This document shows, piece by piece, positions 8,879 to 16,187 of a DNA stretch of 64,000 nt; the first letter of the stretch is position 1; the number at the start of each line of letters is the position of its first letter. This stretch comes from Jeotgalibacillus terrae (GTDB lineage Bacteria; Bacillota; Bacilli; Bacillales; Jeotgalibacillaceae). Location of the stretch: contig NZ_JAFBDK010000014.1 in NCBI RefSeq assembly GCF_016908195.1, positions 28,265 through 92,264 of the forward strand, given 5' to 3'. The position numbers and the translations under genes are program-made. The notes below the pieces were generated by a model. It was not told the origin of the DNA. It did no database searches and was given only the letters and a program-made list of their open reading frames with translations.

Positions 8879-9895
8879 TTAAAACGCTCCTTCTCTTTCC
8901 TGAAAGTGTGTCGGCTTATTTAATGTATAGCCTCCATCACTAACCCAGTCAGCGATTAAATCAATCATTTCTTTTACAGAGACACGCGGATATCCAAAAA
9001 GCTTGTGTGATTCAGAAGCATTGTTCAAAAGTGCTCTGTTTGACTCCTCTGAAATAAAGCTCACTGTTTTTCCGAACCTTGCAGCAAACTGTTCTGCAAT
9101 CCATCTGGTTGATAATGTTTCAGGCCCTGTGACATTCAGGATTTTTGCAGGACTTTCAGTATGAAGCAGAGACCTGAGGGCATATTCATTAGCATCTCCC
9201 TGCCAGATGACATTGACGTTCCCCATTGTCAGATCAACAGGCTGATCATGGAAAACCTGATTAGCAATTTCGAGCAGGACACCGTAACGAAGGTCAATTG
9301 CATAATTAAGTCTGAATATCAGCATCTCTGTATTGTTCTTATGAGAAAAATGAGTCAGAACACGCTCTCTTCCCAGACATGATTGAGCATACTCACCAAC
9401 AGGGTTTACCGGATGCAATTCATCACAGCCATTTTTAGAGACATCTGTTAGTGGGTATACATTCCCTGTTGAAAAAGCAACAATTCTTGAATTTTTATAT
9501 TTCTCTGCGACCCTTCCCGGAATATAAGCATTCATTGCCCATGTGAAATGCTCATTTCCAGTAGTCCCAAATTTGTTACCGGCCATGTACATGACATTTT
9601 TGACATCAGGAAGGTTTTGAAGGGCTTCATCATCTAATAAATCACAGGAAATGGTTTCAATTCCATACTGTTCAAGCTCCTCTTTCAGTACATGATTAGA
9701 AAACCTTGATACTCCGATCACCCGCTGGCTGCTGCCAATTTCATCAAACGCTCTTTTTGCCATTTTTGAGAGTGTGGGTCCCATTTTTCCTCCTGCCCCT
9801 ATAACAAGCAAATCACCATCGAGCTTCTTGAAATCCTCGATCAGTGCGTATGAGGGTTCTGTCATAAACATTTCCAGCTGTTCAATTGATTTCAT
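8879..9895 (-). CDS. NAD-dependent epimerase/dehydratase family protein
   Basis: This is the first gene of the minus-strand catabolic operon. The 338-residue extended SDR has GDLLVIGAGGKMGPTLSKMA as nucleotide loop (GxGGxxG). It lacks the classic YxxxK in textbook form but keeps IVAFSTGNVYPLTD, then GEYAQSCLGRERVLTHF at the active-site position, and a sugar-binding C-terminal part. ATG 9895 has AAAGGAGGAATAAG just upstream. The substrate is likely a free or nucleotide-linked sugar. The promoter region is shared with the divergent regulator and carries a palindromic operator candidate. Confidence 0.82.
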   Translation of the reverse strand: MKSIEQLEMFMTEPSYALIEDFKKLDGDLLVIGAGGKMGPTLSKMAKRAFDEIGSSQRVIGVSRFSNHVLKEELEQYGIETISCDLLDDEALQNLPDVKNVMYMAGNKFGTTGNEHFTWAMNAYIPGRVAEKYKNSRIVAFSTGNVYPLTDVSKNGCDELHPVNPVGEYAQSCLGRERVLTHFSHKNNTEMLIFRLNYAIDLRYGVLLEIANQVFHDQPVDLTMGNVNVIWQGDANEYALRSLLHTESPAKILNVTGPETLSTRWIAEQFAARFGKTVSFISEESNRALLNNASESHKLFGYPRVSVKEMIDLIADWVSDGGYTLNKPTHFQEREGAF

Positions 9896-9926
9896 TTCTT
9901 ATTCCTCCTTTAAGGAAATATGTAAA

Positions 9927-9955
9927 TTGACACAAATTATTTGAAGATTTAATCT
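9927..9955 (+). promoter_or_regulatory. Sigma-A-type promoter of the GGDEF-winged-helix regulator gene
   Basis: A perfect -35 TTGACA (9927-9932), a 17-base spacer and -10 TAATCT (9950-9955, four of six consensus) precede the regulator start at 9998. The palindrome at 9959-9972 would cover the transcription start, which suggests autoregulation. Confidence 0.6.
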
Positions 9956-9958
9956 ATT

Positions 9959-9972
9959 AAAGACATGTCTTT
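9959..9972. promoter_or_regulatory. Perfect 14-bp palindrome, candidate operator
   Basis: AAAGACATGTCTTT is its own reverse complement and lies in the 102-bp divergent region between the epimerase operon and the regulator. A near-identical site, AAAGACAAGTCTTT, occurs at 15438-15451 in the other divergent promoter region of this island. The repetition in exactly these two places makes it a good operator candidate for the adjacent regulator. Confidence 0.65.
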
Positions 9973-9997
9973 TAATAAAGTCTAAAAAGGTGGGTAA

Positions 9998-11341
9998 ATG
10001 ATGACTGTTTATCAAGCTCCTGGTGAGTCCCGGATCCCAATTGGTATCATCGGTCCTCAACATCATTTTCAAGAATTAAAACCTGTGCTTAAAACTTTTC
10101 CAAGCTTTATACCTGAGTTTAAAGAAGCAAATCATTTTGATGAAATTCTAAAATATACAGAAGAACTGTTGAATAGCTCAGACGTTATATTATTTTTAGA
10201 GTGGCAGCATTACCTTGAAGCAAAACAGCATTTGAAATTTAATATTCCTGTTCATGTTGTTTCACCTTCCGGCACTGGATTATACCGGGCTATACTGCTT
10301 GCATCTCACATATTTTCACCACACGCATTGACGATTGATACAGTTGAAAAAGAATATGTTGAGCAAGTGCTTGAAGATCTTAGCCTCTCAGTTGATACCC
10401 AAAGATATATTTCTTCTGATCATTTACAGCAGACCGATGAAGTAATCAATAAACATCAATTGTTTATTGATAAAAATGGCGGCGTTGTTATTACCGGCAT
10501 CACTGAAGTTGCATCTACTATGCAGCGTGGAGGATATAACGTTCAATTGATCAGACCAACCAGACAGGATTTCATTGTCTCTTTAGAACGCGCACTACTT
10601 TCCACTGATACTAGAAAGAACAAAGAGACACAAATAGTTTTTATGCTGATTAACATTGATTCCTTTAGACAGGTGATTAACTCTTACCGATCTGAACATG
10701 ACATACAGCTTTTAAAACTTAAAACCCAGGAATTACTTTTAGACTACGCTAAGCAGCTGGATAGTCACTTTTTAACGGTTGGAGACGAATATTTGTTTAT
10801 TACTACACGCGGGATATTTGAAAGTGAGACGCGTGGTTACAAATATATCCCACTGCTTCATTCTATTAAAAAGCAGACTGGATTCAGTGCAAGTATCGGC
10901 ATCGGTTTTGGGCAGTCAGCAGCAGACGCTGGAAATCATGCCCGACTTGCATTAAAACAGTCTAAGGACGTTGGTGGAAACGCCTGTTACATTGTCCGTG
11001 AAAACCGAAGCGTTGTTGGACCGGTAGAAGTTTCACACTTAAATGATTACGAGCAGTATGAACTTTCTATTACAGATCATGACTTTCTAGAACGCGCAGA
11101 ACAGGCAGGTATGTCAGCTGCTTATATGAAAAAACTGATGGCACGTGTTACCAGACATAAAAAAACTGATTATACAGCACAGGAACTCGCTCAAACGCTT
11201 AATATCACTGTCAGAAGCGCACATCGTATCCTGCTGAAATGGATGGATGCCGATCTTGTAAGGATTATCGGTGAAGAAAAGCTCACTTATAAAGGAAGAC
11301 CCAGAAGAATTTACAGTCTAACCTTTACCGAAGATAGCTGA
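9998..11341 (+). CDS. One-component transcriptional regulator: sensor domain, degenerate GGDEF-like domain, C-terminal winged helix
   Basis: The 447-residue protein has three parts. Residues 1-165 form an alpha/beta domain beginning IPIGIIGPQHHF, perhaps ligand-sensing. Residues about 200-345 look like a nucleotide-cyclase/GGDEF fold: ETQIVFMLINIDSFRQVINS, then FLTVGDEYLFITT in the signature place and FSASIGIGFGQSAADAGNHA. The GGDEF motif is degenerate (VGDEY). Residues about 385-447 are a helix-turn-helix (YTAQELAQTLNITVRSAHRI) with a wing (KGRPRRIYSL). It is the only plus-strand gene amid the catabolic operon genes and diverges from it, so it is probably the local regulator. Its 3' end overlaps the convergent gene by 31 bp. 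Confidence 0.75.
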   Translation: MMTVYQAPGESRIPIGIIGPQHHFQELKPVLKTFPSFIPEFKEANHFDEILKYTEELLNSSDVILFLEWQHYLEAKQHLKFNIPVHVVSPSGTGLYRAILLASHIFSPHALTIDTVEKEYVEQVLEDLSLSVDTQRYISSDHLQQTDEVINKHQLFIDKNGGVVITGITEVASTMQRGGYNVQLIRPTRQDFIVSLERALLSTDTRKNKETQIVFMLINIDSFRQVINSYRSEHDIQLLKLKTQELLLDYAKQLDSHFLTVGDEYLFITTRGIFESETRGYKYIPLLHSIKKQTGFSASIGIGFGQSAADAGNHARLALKQSKDVGGNACYIVRENRSVVGPVEVSHLNDYEQYELSITDHDFLERAEQAGMSAAYMKKLMARVTRHKKTDYTAQELAQTLNITVRSAHRILLKWMDADLVRIIGEEKLTYKGRPRRIYSLTFTEDS

Positions 11342-12165
11342 GCGTGATTTAATGCTTCTGTGATTCGGATGGTATCAAGCATCTGATCATGAGATAAAGG
11401 CGCCTTTCCTGATCTGGTGAACTCAGTAAGCATTTTTATTAAGCCATCAAACAGATTACTGCCAATTTCCTTATGATCCTTTTCATCAGGATATGAAATA
11501 GTTGCTTCATATTTATAACTTCCATTCTGATGAAAGGTCATAAAATGATTTCTACCTTCTGTATCCTTTAAATGAAACTCATTTTTTTTATTAGAGTTTT
11601 TAATAGAAACTTCTTTTACTTTTGCACCTGTCATACCATGCAGCATGTCGACTAAATGAATGCCATACCAGAAATACCCGTTTTGTGTTTTCTGCCACTC
11701 AATCGGTCCAAAGCATGCTGCAGAGACCAAATTATTTTGATCAACCTTTATTTCTTTCGCAAATCTTAATGCTGAACTACTCATAACTGGAACACCCTTT
11801 TGTTCAGCTAGTTCAAGTAGCTGATCTGCCTCTTTTAGTGACAGGGCTAAAGGTTTGTTAATATAAACCGGTTTTCCTGCATCTGCTATTTTCTTGAACT
11901 GACTGAAACGATTCCTTGCATCTGCTGTTTCCATCCAAATTACATCACTATGAATCATCAACTGATCTAATGAATGAGCCTGCTCAGCGCCATAGTCATT
12001 CTTAAGATGCGATAGATTGATACTAACTTTGTCTGCGGCAAACCTAAAATCTTCTGATGTGCATGGAAATACGGACGATATTATGATGTCACGTTCATTA
12101 CTTATTGCTTTTGCAAAAGGTGTAACATGTGAAGTGTCAAGACCAATAATGCCAACTTTTAACAT
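11311..12165 (-). CDS. Gfo/Idh/MocA family oxidoreductase (short form)
   Basis: The 284-residue protein begins MLKVGIIGLDTSHVTPFA; the loop GLDTSH departs from GxGxxG, as in a subfamily starting GLDTSH. The motif VYINKPLALS stands in for EKP (Glu replaced by Asn), and FWYGIHLVDMLHGMTG carries the C-domain His and Asp. It is shorter than the two neighbours of this family (324 and 350 residues). It lies two bases after the ABC permease gene and ends the transporter operon, overlapping the 3' end of the convergent regulator gene. The change in EKP may mean altered chemistry; the substrate is unknown. Confidence 0.82.
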   Translation of the reverse strand: MLKVGIIGLDTSHVTPFAKAISNERDIIISSVFPCTSEDFRFAADKVSINLSHLKNDYGAEQAHSLDQLMIHSDVIWMETADARNRFSQFKKIADAGKPVYINKPLALSLKEADQLLELAEQKGVPVMSSSALRFAKEIKVDQNNLVSAACFGPIEWQKTQNGYFWYGIHLVDMLHGMTGAKVKEVSIKNSNKKNEFHLKDTEGRNHFMTFHQNGSYKYEATISYPDEKDHKEIGSNLFDGLIKMLTEFTRSGKAPLSHDQMLDTIRITEALNHAQLSSVKVRL

Positions 12166-12167
12166 AT

Positions 12168-12971
12168 TTACTTTAACCCCGATAACTGGATGCCCTCTGT
12201 GAAATAACGTTGGAAGAACAGGAAAATCAAAAACGTCGGAATAAAGGAAATCGCAGATCCTGCCATTTCAATTCCAAAATGACCTTCTTTGCCTAAAAGA
12301 GAAGCAAGACCAACAGTTACCGGAAACATATTTTCCTGAGTCATATAAATCAGCGGTTGAAACAAATCATTCCAGTTTGCAATAAATGAAAATGTCCCAA
12401 CTGTTGCCACCACCGGAATAGACAGCGGGAAAATGATTTTCATAAAAATCTTAAAATCACCAGCACCATCAATTTTAGCTGCTTCTTCGAAATCATTCGG
12501 TATATTCTGGAGATATTGACGGATTAAAAATACGCCCATAATTCCCCAAATCTCAGGTACTATTAATGCTTCATAGCTATTAATCCAGCCGAAGTTTGAA
12601 AACATAATGTATTTTGGAATAATCAGAAGCTGTTGTGGTATCATAACTACGGCCATAAACACCCAGAATATAATCTCACGTCCTGGAAAAACTTTTTTTG
12701 CGAAGATATATCCTAAAACTGTGCAGAAAAACATTTGACTAAATACTGGGATGACTGTAATTACAACTGAGTTGAAAATCCATCTAAGGAAAATCCCGTC
12801 ACTTAATACATAACGGTAATTTTCAAGCGTAAGCTGATCTGAAAACCAATACGACGGACTTAACAACGCGTACTGCATGTCTCTTAAAGATCCGAAAATC
12901 ATAATGATAAATGGTAAGAGAAAGCATGCTGCAAAAAACGTGACACTTGCATAAGCAATGATTCTTTTCAT
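12168..12971 (-). CDS. Carbohydrate ABC transporter permease, MalG/LacG type
   Basis: The 267-residue membrane protein has about six hydrophobic segments and the EAA loop EEAAKIDGAGDFKIFMKIIF, which docks onto the ATPase. The preceding MIPQQLLIIPKY and final FTEGIQLSGLK are typical of CUT1 permeases of the MalG branch. It follows the MalF-type permease gene by 29 bases. No ATPase gene is present in the island; CUT1 systems of Bacillus relatives commonly share MsmX encoded elsewhere. Confidence 0.9.
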   Translation of the reverse strand: MKRIIAYASVTFFAACFLLPFIIMIFGSLRDMQYALLSPSYWFSDQLTLENYRYVLSDGIFLRWIFNSVVITVIPVFSQMFFCTVLGYIFAKKVFPGREIIFWVFMAVVMIPQQLLIIPKYIMFSNFGWINSYEALIVPEIWGIMGVFLIRQYLQNIPNDFEEAAKIDGAGDFKIFMKIIFPLSIPVVATVGTFSFIANWNDLFQPLIYMTQENMFPVTVGLASLLGKEGHFGIEMAGSAISFIPTFLIFLFFQRYFTEGIQLSGLK

Positions 12972-13000
12972 GGTAACCGCTCATCTCCTTTCCTCAATGA

Positions 13001-13942
13001 TCAATAAATTGAGCTGTCTTTTCCGATATATTTACGCTGAATGAGCGAAATGATCAAAATAATGAAAAACAAAATATATGATAATACAGCCGCATAACTA
13101 AGATTTAATGAAGCAAAACCTTGTTGATACAAGTAATAAACGATTGTGGTTGTTGAATAATTCGGTCCCCCTCCTGTGAGCAGGAAAGTGGAATCAAAGA
13201 TCTGAAACGATCCGATCGTGGTGATAATTGCTACGTAAAAATGAATCGGTTTCAGCAGTGGAAAAGTGATGCTCCAAAATATACGTACGGGACCTGCCCC
13301 ATCAATTTTAGCCGCTTCATAAAGCTGTGATGGAATAGATTGGAGACCTGCAAAATAATAAATCATTGTACTGCCACTAACCTTCAAGATACTTAAGCCT
13401 GCGAGTACCATTAATGCCTGACCTGAACTGGACAGGAATAACTGCGAGTCAATACCAAATACACCTAAAATCGAGTTAACAAGTCCTGTTTCAGTTCCCT
13501 GAAAAATCCATCCCCATATCCCTGCGATGATAACAAATGAGGTAACAACTGGCAGAAAGAAAATTCCTTTAAAAATCCCTGCAAATCTAATACCTGAATT
13601 GATCGTCAGAGCTAAGATGAGTCCTAATGCCATCGTGGGGATAATATAGTACAGCGAAAATAAAACCGTATTCCAAATCGCTTTATGAGCAAGTGTGTCA
13701 CTAAAAAAGTTAATCCAGTGTTTTAAACCGACAAACTCAGATTCCCCGATAAATCGCCAGTCCATAAAAGTCAGTACAAGACTGAAGGCAAAAGGAAAGA
13801 CCTGAAAAATCAGAAAATGTATAAGAATCGGCACTAAGAATATGTAGACCATCCCATACTTTCCCCAATGTTTTTTCAATCTTAATCCGATTGGCTGTGC
13901 ATCTGACTTTCCTGAAACTGTAGCTCTTGCTGTCTCTTCCAT
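13001..13942 (-). CDS. Carbohydrate ABC transporter permease, MalF/UgpA type
   Basis: The product of 313 residues has a basic N-terminal tail, a first membrane helix (YGMVYIFLVPILIHFLIF) and five more. The EAA loop is YEAAKIDGAGPVRIFWSITF, and GGGPNYSTTTIVYYLYQQ is the conserved periplasmic-side segment of MalF-type sugar permeases. ATG 13942 with GAGGGG eight bases upstream is preferred over GTG 13951. It is the partner of the permease at 12168 and of the lipoprotein at 14031. Confidence 0.9.
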   Translation of the reverse strand: MEETARATVSGKSDAQPIGLRLKKHWGKYGMVYIFLVPILIHFLIFQVFPFAFSLVLTFMDWRFIGESEFVGLKHWINFFSDTLAHKAIWNTVLFSLYYIIPTMALGLILALTINSGIRFAGIFKGIFFLPVVTSFVIIAGIWGWIFQGTETGLVNSILGVFGIDSQLFLSSSGQALMVLAGLSILKVSGSTMIYYFAGLQSIPSQLYEAAKIDGAGPVRIFWSITFPLLKPIHFYVAIITTIGSFQIFDSTFLLTGGGPNYSTTTIVYYLYQQGFASLNLSYAAVLSYILFFIILIISLIQRKYIGKDSSIY

Positions 13943-13980
13943 GAATTTCACCCCTCAAATCTGTTGAAGGAAAGAACATA

Positions 13981-14004
13981 GGGCGTCATGAACTATATAC
14001 GCCC
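13981..14004 (-). other. Hairpin between binding-protein gene and permease gene
   Basis: GGGCGT and ACGCCC pair across a 12-base loop in the 88-base gap between the lipoprotein stop and the permease start. There is no strong T-run in the transcribed direction. It could stabilise the upstream binding-protein mRNA or weakly terminate, favouring more binding protein than permease. Confidence 0.5.
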
Positions 14005-14030
14005 CAGGCTCTTTTCTCATTATTTAACTC

Positions 14031-15281
14031 TTACTGAGCCAGTACATTTTCGATTGCTGCGGCTGCTGCATCAGCTGCTTCCTGAGGTGACTTTTCACCT
14101 GCCATCATTGACTGAAGCTCTGCCTGGATAGAAGGCATAATATCTCTGCCTTTCGGATGGATCACACCAGGTAACGCATATTGGGTATAAGATGCAATTT
14201 GTTCAAGGTGTGGCTGTCCATCAAAGATGTCTTTAGCTGCTTCACGTGTTGGAATATACTTTGTAACAGAATTAAATCTCCGCTGATTTTCTTCATTTGT
14301 CACGTGTTTTATAAATTCAGCTGCTGCTTCCGGATTATCAGTATTACTTGGTGCCACAAACATTCCAGTCGTACCGTAAGTAACCTGCTCCTGATTTGTT
14401 AGTGGTGCTGCCATGGCAAAATTTTCATAGCCTTCACTTTCAAACAGGCTTAGTGTATTACCCGATCCGGTAATGGCCATAATTTCTCCATTAAACCACT
14501 GCTCATTATGCGCCATCGCTGTGATTGAATCTTCCGGAATCCACCCATCCTGATACATTGTATTAATCAATTCAAAAGCCTCTACTGCTTCAGGTTCATT
14601 AATTTTCACTTCGTCATCCGATGTTAATACTTCCCCGCCAGCCTGCCACAAGAAAGGATAAAGCGTTCCATTCATCGAGCCTCCACCCTGGAAACTGTGC
14701 GCATAATAACCTGCCTCAACAGCTTTTTCAGACCAGGCTGTGAATTCCTCCCATGTTTCAGGAAGGTTTTCAGGATCCTCACCAATTTCTTCTACAATAT
14801 CCGTGTTGTAAAATAATGTATACGCCTCCTGAAGGATAGGAAGCCCGTAAGTTTTGTCCTGCCACTGTACTGAAACAAGAGAACTTTCTACGAAGTTTTC
14901 AAGATCGTAATCTCCAAGATAAGAATCAAGTTCGAGCAGCATACCCACATCTGCATATTGTGGCATCTGATCAGGGATCGCGTAGAATACATCAGGTCCA
15001 TTATTGGCTGCCAGTGCAGTAAGAACTTTCTGATCTCTATTTGCCCAAGGGATTGTTTCAAGGTTCACAGTCACACCATGTTCTGACTCGTAATCTGATA
15101 CAATTTCATCCCACATAGCATCTTCTTTTTCCGAATCCCCTGTGTATGGATGAACCCATACTGTAATTTCACCCGACATCTCACCATCGCTGTTTGAACT
15201 TGCATTATCTGATCCATCTTCCTGACTGCAAGCTGCTAAAGCCAAACTTATTACAGGCAGCCAAACCCACGTCTTTTTCAT
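14031..15281 (-). CDS. Sugar ABC transporter substrate-binding lipoprotein
   Basis: The 416-residue precursor has a lipoprotein signal, MKKTWVWLPVISLALAACSQ, with lipobox LAAC (Cys about residue 18), then an acidic/Ser-rich linker. The body is an extracellular solute-binding protein of family 1: ITVWVHPYTGD, then VNLETIPWANRDQK, GPDVFYAIPDQM, YGLPILQEAYTLFYN and ETWEEFTAWSEKA. It starts the transporter operon. The promoter region holds a perfect CcpA site and copies of the putative local operator, so expression is likely inducible and subject to carbon catabolite control. Ligand unknown. Confidence 0.9.
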   Translation of the reverse strand: MKKTWVWLPVISLALAACSQEDGSDNASSNSDGEMSGEITVWVHPYTGDSEKEDAMWDEIVSDYESEHGVTVNLETIPWANRDQKVLTALAANNGPDVFYAIPDQMPQYADVGMLLELDSYLGDYDLENFVESSLVSVQWQDKTYGLPILQEAYTLFYNTDIVEEIGEDPENLPETWEEFTAWSEKAVEAGYYAHSFQGGGSMNGTLYPFLWQAGGEVLTSDDEVKINEPEAVEAFELINTMYQDGWIPEDSITAMAHNEQWFNGEIMAITGSGNTLSLFESEGYENFAMAAPLTNQEQVTYGTTGMFVAPSNTDNPEAAAEFIKHVTNEENQRRFNSVTKYIPTREAAKDIFDGQPHLEQIASYTQYALPGVIHPKGRDIMPSIQAELQSMMAGEKSPQEAADAAAAAIENVLAQ

Positions 15282-15342
15282 TCTTTTAACCCCTCACTTT
15301 TCATCTGATTTTTGGAAGGAATCATTATGCCGTTTTTTATAA

Positions 15343-15356
15343 TGTAAGCGTTAACA
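15343..15356. promoter_or_regulatory. CcpA catabolite-responsive element (cre)
   Basis: TGTAAGCGTTAACA fits the Bacillus cre consensus TGWAANCGNTNWCA at all 14 positions. It lies about 62 bases upstream of the binding-protein start, in the divergent region. This position predicts repression of the transporter by CcpA when preferred sugars are present. Confidence 0.75.
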
Positions 15357-15437
15357 AAACTTTTAACATGTCTAAATTTTCTGATAAGCACAAAAGATAT
15401 CCTCCAATTAATCATTACATTACGGTTTTTTTCTCCA

Positions 15438-15464
15438 AAAGACAAGTCTTTAATTGGTCTTTAA
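15438..15464. promoter_or_regulatory. Second copy of the island operator plus a half site
   Basis: AAAGACAAGTCTTT (15438-15451) differs from the 9959-9972 palindrome by one central base. It is followed by GGTCTTTAAAT (15456-15466), a half site in direct orientation. Another half site, ACATGTCTA, lies at 15366-15374. The region is the divergent promoter of the transporter operon and the DUF624 gene. Confidence 0.6.
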
Positions 15465-15487
15465 ATACCATACCTGTTATTTTCTTA

Positions 15488-15523
15488 TTGGCAATGGCAT
15501 TTAAGTCTTTTATAGTAAAGACT
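15488..15523 (+). promoter_or_regulatory. Sigma-A-type promoter of the DUF624 gene with overlapping operator
   Basis: TTGGCA (15488-15493), a 17-base spacer and TATAGT (15511-15516) each match consensus at five of six positions. The inverted repeat AGTCTTT-TATAGT-AAAGACT (15504-15523) is centred exactly on the -10 hexamer and uses the same half site as the other operator copies, a layout expected for repression. Confidence 0.6.
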
Positions 15524-15539
15524 AGAAGGAGGCGGAGAA

Positions 15540-16166
15540 ATGAGTGGGTGGGGGACTTTTAATAAAGCTTCTTACTGGATGATCAGAGCAGCATATCTGA
15601 ATATCCTCTGGATACTCTTCACAGTGATTGGTCTTGGTATTTTCGGCTTGTTTCCGGCGACAGTGGCCATGTTTACGATCGCGAAGCAGTGGATGATTGA
15701 AAAAGACCTTTCTTTAAAAATATTTAAACAGTTCACACATGTTTACTTTCAACAATTTGTAAAAGCAAATCTATATGGAGTCATTTTTGGTGTCATTGCA
15801 TATATTATTTATATTGATTTTATGTTCATCTATTCTAATGAACAGCTGGGGATTTACCTTCTCCCTGTCATCGGACTGATGGCTGTTATCTTCACTGCTA
15901 TGCTTGCTTTTTTCTTTCCTGTATATGTTCATTTCGAGCTTTCATTTTGGAAGTACTTAAAGCAGACATTCCTAATCACGATCGCCTCTCCTTTTCAGTA
16001 CGTGATTATTTTATTAAGCGCAATTGCACTCGGTTTTTTAATTACGCTATTACCGGGGATAATTCCTCTTTTCACTGGCAGTGTCATGGCATTGATTATT
16101 ACCTATCTGACCGGTCAATCATTACATCAAATACAAAACAAACGAAAAAAGCAGCTATCCGCTTAA
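15540..16166 (+). CDS. DUF624/YesL-family membrane protein
   Basis: The 208-residue protein has five or so hydrophobic helices and the family signatures NILWILFTVIGLGIFGLFPA near the N terminus and FPVYVHFELSFWKYLKQTF in the middle. DUF624 (YesL) proteins are found next to CUT1 sugar transporters and YesM/YesN regulators in Bacillales; their function is not established. ATG 15540 follows GAAGGAGGCGGAG. It diverges from the transporter operon and shares its operator region. Confidence 0.88.
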   Translation: MSGWGTFNKASYWMIRAAYLNILWILFTVIGLGIFGLFPATVAMFTIAKQWMIEKDLSLKIFKQFTHVYFQQFVKANLYGVIFGVIAYIIYIDFMFIYSNEQLGIYLLPVIGLMAVIFTAMLAFFFPVYVHFELSFWKYLKQTFLITIASPFQYVIILLSAIALGFLITLLPGIIPLFTGSVMALIITYLTGQSLHQIQNKRKKQLSA

Positions 16167-16186
16167 AAATGGATAACTGCTTTTTT
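16145..16186. terminator. Bidirectional rho-independent terminator
   Basis: AAAAAAGCAG-C-TATCC pairs with GGATA-A-CTGCTTTTTT across a ten-base loop. The A- and T-flanks serve both the plus-strand DUF624 gene and the converging RpiR operon. Confidence 0.85.
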
Positions 16187-16187
16187 A

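Noticed and set aside
15368..15562. Small plus-strand gene in the divergent promoter region
   Set aside because: It overlaps the operators, a promoter and the start of the DUF624 gene and has no ribosome binding site.
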